Source of the DNA: Parietaria judaica
Lineage: Eukaryota > Streptophyta > Magnoliopsida > Rosales > Urticaceae
NCBI GenBank assembly: GCA_954871525.1
Contig: OX940870.1
Span: 4,743,501 to 4,807,500 of the forward strand
Length of the DNA: 64,000 bases
Direction: 5' to 3'
The position numbers and the translations under genes are program-made. Position 1 is the stretch's first letter; every line of letters starts with the position of its first letter. Shown in pieces: positions 12,794-21,600 of the stretch. The notes under the pieces are model-generated. The model worked only from the letters and a program-made list of their open reading frames with translations, was not told where the DNA came from and did not search any database.

Positions 12794-13690
12794 TTCTCTC
12801 CACGCGAAAGAAAATTCGTCCTCGAATTTTGACCGTCTTTCCGTACATACGACCTCGGTGGCATCTCCGCGCTCGTATCGGCGCCATAGTCGTCGCCGAA
12901 AAAAGATGTGCATCAATATATCACTAGGAAATAATATGGAAACCACCTCAGGCTTTTTGATCTCATCGCCGAGTAAGGCAAAGAAAACCATGATCTGTCG
13001 GATTTCGCATGACTTGTTTGGTGCGACTGTCTCTGTGATCTTGCCCGACACAATAGCAACGTCAACCTTCTCCGTTGGGTCTGAACATGGCTCGCAAACA
13101 ACGAGAGACACGCTCGCATCATTATCGCCAATCTCTTCATCGTCTTCTACGTCATCGTACATAGTGGTGTCGCGTACGGCCTCGCCGTTCTCGGATTCAT
13201 CGTACACGGCCTCGGCGTACTCCGCCTCGTCAAACACGGGAGAATCATACTCCACGTCACCGTACACGGATTCATCATACACGGCCTCGCTGTACTCCGC
13301 CTCGTCAAACACGGGCTCGTCGTACTCCGTTTCGCCGTACACTGATTCGTCGAACACGGCCTCGTCGTGTTCCGCCTCATCGTACGCCGTTTCGTCGTAC
13401 TCCGGGATAACCACCTGGAACGCCGACTCCCAACGCCAATTTTCCAGAGCTTCGTCATGCGAGCGCATCGCGTGGACGTGTCTACCAAAATTTCCGGCGA
13501 CAAGGTTGTCGTGGACGTCTTTGGTGTCGGATTCGTCAAAAGGGGCCAGTCGAGCTTCGGGTCGCTGTTGAAGAAGCGCTTCAACGGAGCATTTTAGGGC
13601 CTCCACTTTTAGACGCAATCCAGCGTATTCGTTACGTCTAATCACCTCGTCTGAAGATGCATCGCGAGCGGATCGTCTCTTCGGCGCCAT
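12791..13690 (-). CDS. Gag-like acidic repeat protein of the short LTR element
   Basis: 299 residues, opening 16 bp after the primer-binding site and stopping on the first bases of the 3' LTR, so it occupies the whole element. Residues 1-60 (MAPKRRSARDASSDEVIRRN, then a heptad-like LRLKVEALKCSVEALL) form a likely coiled coil. Then comes WRWESAFQVVIPEYDE, which resembles the RWE...IPEF motif near the start of plant Ty3/gypsy gag proteins. Instead of the rest of gag there is an acidic array of about 25-residue units (DESVYGETEYDEPVFDEAEY, then SEAVY) built from 5-residue blocks. The last 100 residues are mixed and end FEDEFSFAWRE. No zinc knuckle or enzyme domain is visible. The frame is open throughout. 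The gag origin is inferred from one motif and from position. Confidence 0.75.
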   Translation of the reverse strand: MAPKRRSARDASSDEVIRRNEYAGLRLKVEALKCSVEALLQQRPEARLAPFDESDTKDVHDNLVAGNFGRHVHAMRSHDEALENWRWESAFQVVIPEYDETAYDEAEHDEAVFDESVYGETEYDEPVFDEAEYSEAVYDESVYGDVEYDSPVFDEAEYAEAVYDESENGEAVRDTTMYDDVEDDEEIGDNDASVSLVVCEPCSDPTEKVDVAIVSGKITETVAPNKSCEIRQIMVFFALLGDEIKKPEVVSILFPSDILMHIFFRRRLWRRYERGDATEVVCTERRSKFEDEFSFAWRE

Positions 13691-13705
13691 CGCGCAAGAT
13701 CGAAT

Positions 13706-13718
13706 GGCTCTGATACCA
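13706..13718 (-). promoter_or_regulatory. Primer-binding site, initiator Met-tRNA type
   Basis: The minus strand reads TGGTATCAGAGCC two bases inside the 5' LTR, complementary to the 3' end of plant initiator methionine tRNA. It fixes the element's orientation. Confidence 0.9.
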
Positions 13719-13720
13719 AC

Positions 13721-14021
13721 TGATGTAGACTCGGATTATAGGAAAAACGGATAATACACTCTTGAACAAAAGTTCGATTTTCTTATCATTCATAATCTGT
13801 TTTCCTTGATGATTTGGATTACAATTTATAAGAAATGCTAAAGCCACAAAATACTAACCTATTTCCTATAATATCTCAAGAAAGATATTAATACGTGATA
13901 ACAAATCAAATAAATAATATTAATATGTAATATTGCAAAATAAATTAAGATGATTCTAATCCATAAATCAAGGAATGAATTCAGTACGCATGCATGAGAA
14001 ATAACTTATTTCTTTGCATCA
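13721..14021 (-). repeat. 5' LTR of the short element
   Basis: 301 bp, partner of 12493-12793. On the minus strand it precedes the primer-binding site, so it is the upstream, promoter-bearing LTR. Confidence 0.92.
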
Positions 14022-14421
14022 GAAGCCATAGACGGGTTGACCAGAGTTGACCAGGCATCGACCGCTGCTGTTTGGCGAGCTCAGAAGAGAAGGGTCAACG
14101 GGGTTGACCGATTGGAAGCCATTGCAGTCGAGCTCGAGATTTAACTGAGAGCAAATACACAAGTTTTTAACGGACACAATCCATTCAGGCTTGTCCTTCA
14201 CCAACTTCCCGGTCTTCGACTGCTCTATCTTGATGTCGTTTATAGTACAAGGTTGACAAATTCCTACACACAAAAAAATAAAAATAAAAAAATTATAAGA
14301 CAAATTTGTTTTCATAATATCATCATCATGTGAATGTAAAGTATATCAATTATTTTGTGGTCACATGTAAAGTTAATTACCAAAACACCACACATAAATC
14401 TCTACAACTTATGTGAATAAG

Positions 14422-14596
14422 AGTCGGCCCTGACTATACACGAGCAAGACCAGCACGTTGAGCTCCAAATTTAAGGGCCTTAATTTTTTATATTTCTAAT
14501 TAAATGTAGAAAAAAAAATATTTAGCTATTTTAAGGGTCCCAAAATTACTTAGCCTAAGGTCCCGAGAAAAAACGACAAACTCAGGGTTGGCCCTG
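14422..14596. repeat. Possible short transposon remnant in the flank of TPD1-like copy 2
   Basis: Begins gtcggccctgac and ends cagggttggccctg. The ends are only partly complementary and the flanks share just ataaga. It lies in the intron of TPD1-like copy 2, between exon 2 and exon 1. A related sequence (gcagggctggtcttgaattc) occurs at about 43955. Called as a remnant only. Confidence 0.3.
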
Positions 14597-14984
14597 ATAA
14601 GAACTAATCCTAGCATCGAGAACACCTGATAAGTTGTTCTCCGACATTTTGTTTTAATGGTAATTCTACACCATTTCCATCGTGAGGTCTTGAATTCAAA
14701 TGTGATTAGAAAATAAAAACATATGCCGTTTTTTTTATTGTGAAAGTTTATCTTCTCTCCGGCTTAATTCCGACAAAAAAGTAATTTATTTGATCTATTT
14801 GGATTCCGCATTTGTAACTAAATGTGTTAATGACACGACCTACATGTTTATCTCACACTATATGCTAAAAAAAATGAAAAAGGTAAGAATATAATTACAC
14901 AAAAAAATTGTTTTATTTCTTACCTCCAACAACAAGATTGATGAACACCAAAGCCACACAAAAGAAGGTGATTGCATATGCCAT

Positions 14985-16033
14985 TGTACAGTTTTCTAAT
15001 TCCTTTGGCCTCACTTCACTTGTATGTGAAAATTAACGTTCATCTCTTCTATTTAAATTATTTTTGAAACTGAGCAATCTTCCACAATAAATACACGAAA
15101 TCTCGTATTCATTTTGGATTTGTCATCATATATTAATACCAATGAGATTTTTTTTTTTTTTGGATTTTCTATAAATAAATTAATACGAGATTTTGCACAT
15201 TAAATATATTTATATGGAAAATAACTGTTAATGCGTGACAAACATTTTGGATTTTCTCCTGGCAAATGGAATATACCTATTTAATGGTGGGTTATTATTT
15301 TTATTAAGGAGAACTTAACTACACAATATTTTTTTATTGTAATTATAAAGTTGGAAAGTAAATCTCCACTCCTGAGATGAAAGTTCAAAATAGTCCTGTA
15401 AATAAATCCGGATTCCGGAAAAAAATCCGCAATTCTATTTTCTGTATTGTAAAATATCGAAGAATATTTATCGTTTATAATTTTTCTAAAAGGATTGCTT
15501 GTATTGTAAAATATCGAAGAATATCTATCGTTTATAATTTTTCTAAAAGGATTGCTTGTATTGTAAAATATCGAAGAATATTTATCGTTTATAATTTTTC
15601 TAGAAGGATAGCTTGTCTTTGAAACATTAAATTTATTGAATGTTTCGTCTTTAACTAATAAATGTTTTGAAGTATGAAATGCAATTCAAGGTCTTAATTA
15701 GCGATTTCGGATATTAATAAACATCCCACGGTTACCTACCTAGTTCCGCCCCTGCTATTCAGAAACAGGTTTCTGAAACCAGAAAACAGGTACTTTAACT
15801 TGTTTTATAAATTCAATGTTATAAGTGTTATTGGTGGAGGCGATTTTGACAAGCTGAGTACCGCGTTTCGATGCGCATTGCTCAAGGGAACGAAAAAACA
15901 GAACTGAAGGTGTATAATAAAGGATTCATCAAGTACAAATACTCAGAGCATCTCTACTGATGTATGGACAAACAACCCGACTTCAACTACAGTTGCACAG
16001 AAACCGAAATGGAAACAAATCGACATACGGAAA
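14985..16033. other. Intergenic with a 57-bp minisatellite
   Basis: Promoter side of TPD1-like copy 2 (a TATA-like ctatttaaat lies at about 15048) and the 3' side of the acidic-protein gene. Apart from the 57-bp repeat listed separately I see nothing firm. A fragment ctagttccgcccctg at about 15741 looks like a transposon end without a partner. Confidence 0.4.
15446..15616. repeat. Three tandem copies of a 57-bp unit
   Basis: Copies at 15446-15502, 15503-15559 and 15560-15616 start attgtaaaatatcg and differ at a few bases. Because 57 is a multiple of three, a plus-strand 81-codon ORF (15377-15622) runs through all copies, giving a 19-residue protein repeat. There is no sign that this ORF is a real gene. 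Confidence 0.85.
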
Positions 16034-17010
16034 TCATTTCCTCTTCTTAGCGGGTGGCTGTGGTATTTCATCGTCGTCGTCTTCTTCCTCCTCCTCCTCT
16101 TCCTCTTCATCTTCCTCCTCTTCTTCCACTTCTTCGTCGTCGTCGTCATCATCATCATCCTCGTCTTCCTCTTCTTCATCGTCATCATCGCCGTCGCCAT
16201 CGTCATCGTTGTCATCACCTTCACCATGGGACGCTGGCCCATTCTCTGCCTCGCCTCCTTCCTCTTTGCCCTCTTCTCCAGGCGCCTCGCCCTCGTCGCC
16301 TTCATCGTCATCATCACCACCGTCTTCACCATCTGCATCTTCGTCTTCGTCTTCGTCTTCGTCCCCGTCCTCTGTTTCACTGGCATCTTTGTTCTCCAAT
16401 TCAGGTTTTCTCGCATCGCATAACCCAGAAATGGGAACCCTGCATAGCATAACCGTGTTCAATCTCTTATCCCACTAGAATTACGATAAAGCGATCAAAG
16501 AACACGCACAAAGAAACGCCATTTACCCTCGCAACAAGTCTGATTCTTCGAGGATTCCGTCACACATAGAGGCCATCTGAATAACCCAGAAAAATACTAC
16601 TAAGCAACAGATATGAAATACACCACAATTACATACAAAATAGAACACACTTCAGTTCCCACTTCTCTAAAAGCTAAAGCTTACGCCTGGCTTTTGGGCA
16701 GCTAAAATATTAAAATTGATAGAATGTATGTTTGAGAAAGCCCTAGAATCTTCAAGAACCCTAAATTCGGCAAAAAGCTTCCGACTTTGCAGCCGAAACC
16801 GAACCAGATTCTAGAATGACAGAAAAAAGCTGCAAATTACTCGATCTGGAACGAGATTATCAACACCAACAAAACTGAGGAGAGTAATCGTACCACGAAG
16901 AGAGACCAAGCGATTGAATTGGAAGCTGTCTCGACCAGCAAAGCCTCCATGGCAGAGGAGAGGAGGCCACTCGCAAGGACGACGCTTGAGCTGAGCCCGT
17001 CGACCTCCAT
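16034..17010 (-). CDS. Highly acidic low-complexity nuclear-type protein
   Basis: Three exons. Exon 1 starts at 17010 (MEVDGLSSSVVLASGLLSSA) and ends at 16894 at a GT donor. Exon 2, at about 16577-16530, reads MASMCDGILEESDLLR. Exon 3 starts at 16444 with VPISGLCDARKPELENKDAS. Phases agree across both junctions. From there nearly the whole protein is Asp/Glu with some Gly (EDGDEDEDEDEDADGEDGGD and long E/D runs), ending with a proline plus basic tail PQPPAKKRK, a good monopartite nuclear localisation signal. Length is about 200 residues. Acidic tracts with a nuclear signal occur in histone chaperones and HMG-type proteins, but no folded domain is visible and I do not assign a function. A CT microsatellite (17071-17096) lies just upstream of the start, in the likely 5' leader. 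A second ATG in exon 1 at 16950 is also in frame. Confidence 0.78.
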
Positions 17011-17069
17011 AGCCGAGAAGGATTTGGGGAGAGCGAGAGAGAGCTAGGGTTTAACTTAGGGTTTTAATT

Positions 17070-17101
<32 letters not shown>

Positions 17102-18696
17102 TACGAATCTACGATCCGGATTTAGAGATAAAACAGAAAACGACCTCTTTTCTATTTAAACTCATGAATTATGTTAGAGATGATTTTATAATAATTTTTG
17201 TAAAATAAATAAAAATAATATCATGCGAAACATGACCCAACAATACCAAAAACATGATTGTCAAAGCAAAATTCCTTTTAAAGCATTTAAACGTTAAGCT
17301 TGTGAATAAAGCACCGTATCATGTGTTGGAAAACGACAATAATAAGAAAACGACTAGAACACCGAATGACAAAACGTGAAAGAAACGACAGAATATTGTA
17401 ACACACATTTTTAGATCAATAATATATATGCAATCTAACGATGAAGAGAGTTATGATGAAGATGTTAATTCGGTCTCCGTCTCGGCCTCGGATCATACGG
17501 ATACAAAATGAGACTGTATATATAATCATGGTTTTAAATATCAACATTGATATCGTTTCGCACTCTCCATTTTACGGATATATCGCTTGCTGACGGGCAT
17601 GCCGATGGATAAATCCGAAGAAAAAGATATATCGCTTGCCGATAATATCGCATTATTTCACGGATATATCGCTTACCGATCGAAATATCGACGGATATTT
17701 CGGAAAATATTATAAGTATTTCAATTATATATTTATATATATAATAGATAATTTATAAATTACCTATATAATAAATAAAACACATTCATAAATCATAATA
17801 TTATGAAAACACATAATATTAAATAAAGTCACAAACATAGAGTATAACATAATGTCAAGTGTCAACATAACATAGAACAATAAAGTAGACGTCATAATAA
17901 GGTCTTAAAGTAAAGTCTTAAAGTACGAAATACAAACATAACTACAAACATAGAGTACAAACTAGAAATATGAACATAATAGTCCGAAACCGTAACAAAT
18001 GATAATCATCAAGTTTAACATACAAGTTGAAAATTTAACAAACCATAAACATAAAACGCAAATCTCAAGCATACCTTGCGATTTTCCCCTAAAATATTCA
18101 CAAACCCTAAAAATACTAATTTCCCCCAAATCAGCAAGCAAATTCGCAAATAGCCAAAATAACATGAAACAAGTGGAATTTTCATAGACATACTTTCACC
18201 AAAAACATGCAAAATATGGGAAGATTTGTGCTCCAGCTCGTGAAATTCGACGGAGAAGAGAGATACGCCGATAGCTAGTCGCGAAATAAGAGAAAGGAGG
18301 AAAGACTTCTGAAACTAGGTTTTTTTGGAATATCGAGCACTTTATCGACATTTGTAGGCTTAAGCGAAAAAGATATTTTTCCAGAAAATCTAAAGACATA
18401 TCGCGATAAATCCGAAAACGACAACGATTTATTTGGAATATCGTACCGCATATCTCATTTTAGCGGCATGTCGTGGATATATCGACGATATGCCCAGATT
18501 ATTATATTATAGCAACTTAACATATAGATTATTATATTATAGAGTAGTTAAGGTCCAAATGAGTCTTGCATGAAAGTAGGAAGCCTTGGAGTCTGGAGTA
18601 ATCTCGACAGACAACAAGAAGTAAACAAGTCTTTAACGACATGACGACAACAACAAACAAAAAGACATAACCGCTTTGACCGTTCCACATCAGCGG
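17011..18696. other. Intergenic with an unclassified repeat family
   Basis: The promoter of the acidic-protein gene lies at the left. About 17530-18495 is a likely old mobile element listed separately. The last 150 bases lie beyond the 3' end of the TOPLESS-related gene and include two copies of agattattatattatag. No gene seen. Confidence 0.4.
17530..18495. mobile_element. Unclassified repeat rich in ggatatatcgcttgccgat motifs
   Basis: The left end carries several degenerate copies of tttacggatatatcgcttgc and of cgatggat/cgacggata. The right end carries related blocks (tcgtggatatatcgacgata, complementary in part). The same motifs recur at 59830-60020. AT-rich, unstructured DNA lies between. 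The pattern of subterminal repeats around non-coding DNA fits a non-autonomous DNA transposon, but I could not find clean terminal repeats or a target-site duplication. Confidence 0.45.
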
Positions 18697-21600
18697 TCAA
18701 ACCACCGGCTTCACGTCCTCGTCGACCGGATCCACCTCCATCGCTGCCGCCAAGTTAGGCCGCATTGGACGAACGCCCCACTGGCCGGCCGCCTCCAGTG
18801 GCTCCAGCAGCACCACCGACCCGTCGCTCAGCCCAACTGCCAGCATGTTTGGCACCTGCGGGTTCTCCGCCACCACTCTCACTGAGCCACTGCGTTGCGG
18901 GAATTAGTAGGGGTGGAGCTTTTTGTACCGGAATAAAAATTGGTATATAAACCGGGATAGGTTTCAAGTAACCGAGAATCGGTATTATATATACATATAT
19001 ATATATATATTATTTTATTGACTAAAGGCGACATAGCAACTTCGATTCATCCAGTTTTTTACTGGTACTGGTCACCAAGTTCAAAAATGGTAAATATTGG
19101 TCGTTTTATCAAAACCGATAAATGCCGGTATTTTACTAGTCCTGATACTAGTTATCGAAAAAAACCATTTTTTGCACAACCGCAGCCGGTACGAATATAA
19201 AATTATTATATATATACCGAGAGGAGACTAAAATTCTTCTAAATACTGGTTCATACAAAAGTACATTAGTGTGTCGTTTTGGATAAAAACCTGGTCATCT
19301 GCGGGGGGAGATAAGCCGTCGGATTGATGAGACACAGCCGGTGAAGCCCGACGGTGGCCAAGACGCTGATGAGTCCGTCATAGCACAAAGCGAAGATATG
19401 GTCTCCGTCGGAGGAGAGCAATGCCTGCATTACCGGGGGCGTAGAACTCCCGGGCACCCACTGTCGCAAGTGAAAGCAAGGTATTGAGAAGTTGACTTAC
19501 TACGACTTTGTTCTTAAAACTTGATTGATTTTGCGAAACGAAAAAGCTTCGATCGACCAGTTCGTACCTTGTAAGAGAAATCGAGATCACGAGCATCGTA
19601 AATGGCGACGAGAAGCTCGTGGGCGACGAGGAAGTGAGTTTGGTCAGGATGAAACTGGACCTGTGTGTTGCACAGGATGTCCGGTGATTTCTCGCTCCCG
19701 CTGTGCACAAAGCGGCACCGTCTCAATTCATAGAGTTCCGATCCCCAAACCGCAACCTGTCGGCCAAGAAAAAAAAAAGTACTACCATTGAGCAAATAAA
19801 GTTAGCTTTGAGAAATTCCATATATATACATATATATTTCTTACCACGCTCTAAGCTAGCTTAACTTTATTCTAAAAAGGTTAAATTATAACACACTTTT
19901 CTTTGAAACTTCCATAGATCGCAGAAGTTGTATGAAAATTCATATGAATATAAACACAATATAGTTTGAAATTGAATGGATTTCAAGATGTACTCTTAAG
20001 TCTTCACAACCTTTTTATACTTTATTTTCGAGAATATATCTTCTATCACGGACGGAACTACAATTTTAAAATAAGAGGGGCCAAAAAATATAATCATCTG
20101 AAAAAAACATGTATTATTCTTTAACTTAATGTCTTTTGACTCACTTATTTAAGAATTCACCTAAGAGGATTTGATATTGGGCACGGGCCACGGTCCCCCA
20201 CGGCTTATGCCATGCCTAGTTCCGTCGTCATTGCCTGCTATTTTTAAACGCAACTGAAATATACGTTCAAAATGTACTTTTAGTATCATTTTATACCCAT
20301 TTACAATTTTTATTTTTTTTCAAAAACTCAAAAGTGCCCCTTATTCATATACCTCAGTTTCATTTTTTTTTGGCAATATAAGATATTTTTCAAAATACTA
20401 AAATATTATAAATGACCAATTTTAGGGATTTTGAACTTTTATTAGAAAATAATTAAAATTGTAGAAAGTTTTGGGTAATATTGTTGTTAATTTACACATA
20501 GATGGTATATGTTGACTATTTTTATAATAAAAGAAAAAAGAGCGTACAAAAAACCAAACCTTTCATTTTCCTTTGACATAGTTTCTAGCTCGGACCTCGA
20601 AGTATACACACAAAATATTTTTTATTTTTATATTTTTTTTAATATAACATGGAGGTCCATAATCTTACAATGCGAACTTGAGTTTCAAAACGACCGACAC
20701 ATATATTTCTATATATATATATAATATTTATGTACCTGACCGTCTGCTCCGCCAGAGACAAGAACATTGAGAGCGTTGGAGAATGCGACCCCAGTGATTC
20801 TCTCAGTGTGAGAAACCAGCCTTTCGATTTCCTTGATCACACAAAAATACAAAACAAATACTAACTTCTCTTAATCTTGATTACAAGATGGCTGATAAAC
20901 ACGACGATACATACCTTGTCGGCGCTGACGTTGTAGATTCGGATAGTGTTGTCCTCTAAGCCTACGGCGATGATGTTGTTGTCCCTCGGATGGAAGGTAA
21001 GGCACGTCGCCTTTGGCGGCGGACACATGAACGACGACATCGTCTGTACAGGTATAATTGCTACGTTAACAGTGAATATATATGCCAAAATGTCAAATGG
21101 AGACATGGAATCACACAAAGCGAATGCGAATCCAAAAAACGAGGCTTGTACATACATAATAAAAAATAAAAGTACAAGAGTTCACATAAAATTCAATAAT
21201 AAGACTAACACGGTCTTCTTTAATGTCCTTAACTATATTAAGACAAATAATAACTATGTTAATATAAATAGTTAAAATGTATAAAAGTTATTTGAATGGA
21301 TTTGGTATAAGAGTTCACATAAAATGTATCTAATATAACATTCAATACAATGATGTTTTTTGCTAGTAATTAGAAGATTATAATAATATAAGTATCATAA
21401 TCACATATTTTAATAAATAAAAATTCAATATCCCTTATAAATATTTAATAATCATATTTTTATGGCATATATATTATTTTAGTTTTAAATTTAATCACAA
21501 TCATTATATATTGCTTAAATTATAAATAACATAGAAGATTTCCATTTCATAACTCATTATCATTGCGGGGCATACCTTGCCAGAGAGCATACTAAAGAGG

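Larger units (their letters stand above)
12493..14021 (-). mobile_element. Short non-autonomous LTR retroelement with intact LTRs and TSD
   Basis: Two 301-bp direct repeats (12493-12793 and 13721-14021) start TGATG and end CATCA. I see only two or so differences between them. The element is flanked by the perfect 5-bp duplication gaagc (12488-12492 and 14022-14026). On the minus strand, the 5' LTR is followed by GT and then TGGTATCAGAGCC (13706-13718), the usual primer-binding site for initiator methionine tRNA; a purine tract (gtggagagaa) precedes the 3' LTR. The internal region is 927 bp and is filled by one ORF. No protease, reverse transcriptase or integrase is present, so it must be mobilised in trans, probably by a Ty3/gypsy partner. 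Near-identical LTRs suggest a recent insertion. Confidence 0.93.
12410..14984 (-). pseudogene. TPD1-like gene, copy 2, split by an LTR element
   Basis: A second TPD1-like gene, tandem to copy 1. Exon 1 starts at 14984 and gives a signal peptide (MAYAITFFCVALVFINLVVG), with a GT donor just after. Exon 2 starts at about 14263 and reads CQPCTINDIKIEQ, KPEWIVSVKNLCICSQ, ELDCNGFQSVNPVDPSLL and SGQPVYGF. At that point the frame runs into a 1,529-bp LTR element (12493-14021). Beyond it, the same gene resumes as QDVNFSYAWDSSFPLTP and stops at 12410 after MACS, matching FSYAWDPPF in copy 1. The 5-bp duplication gaagc flanks the element. No other lesion is visible, so the gene was intact before the insertion. 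As it stands, the protein would lose the conserved C-terminal block unless the element were spliced out. Confidence 0.88.

Noticed and set aside
12786..13571. Plus-strand 261-codon Ser-rich ORF opposite the gag-like ORF
   Set aside because: A mirror of the repetitive acidic coding array; the element's orientation is fixed as minus by the primer-binding site.
12493..14021. The paired 301-bp repeats as a segmental gene duplication
   Set aside because: TG...CA ends, a tRNA primer site, a purine tract and a 5-bp duplication make LTRs the better explanation.
15943..16478. Other-frame ORFs over the acidic gene (Ser-rich on plus, Lys/Met-rich on minus)
   Set aside because: They arise from the GA-rich triplet tract. 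Only the Asp/Glu frame joins in phase to the two upstream exons.
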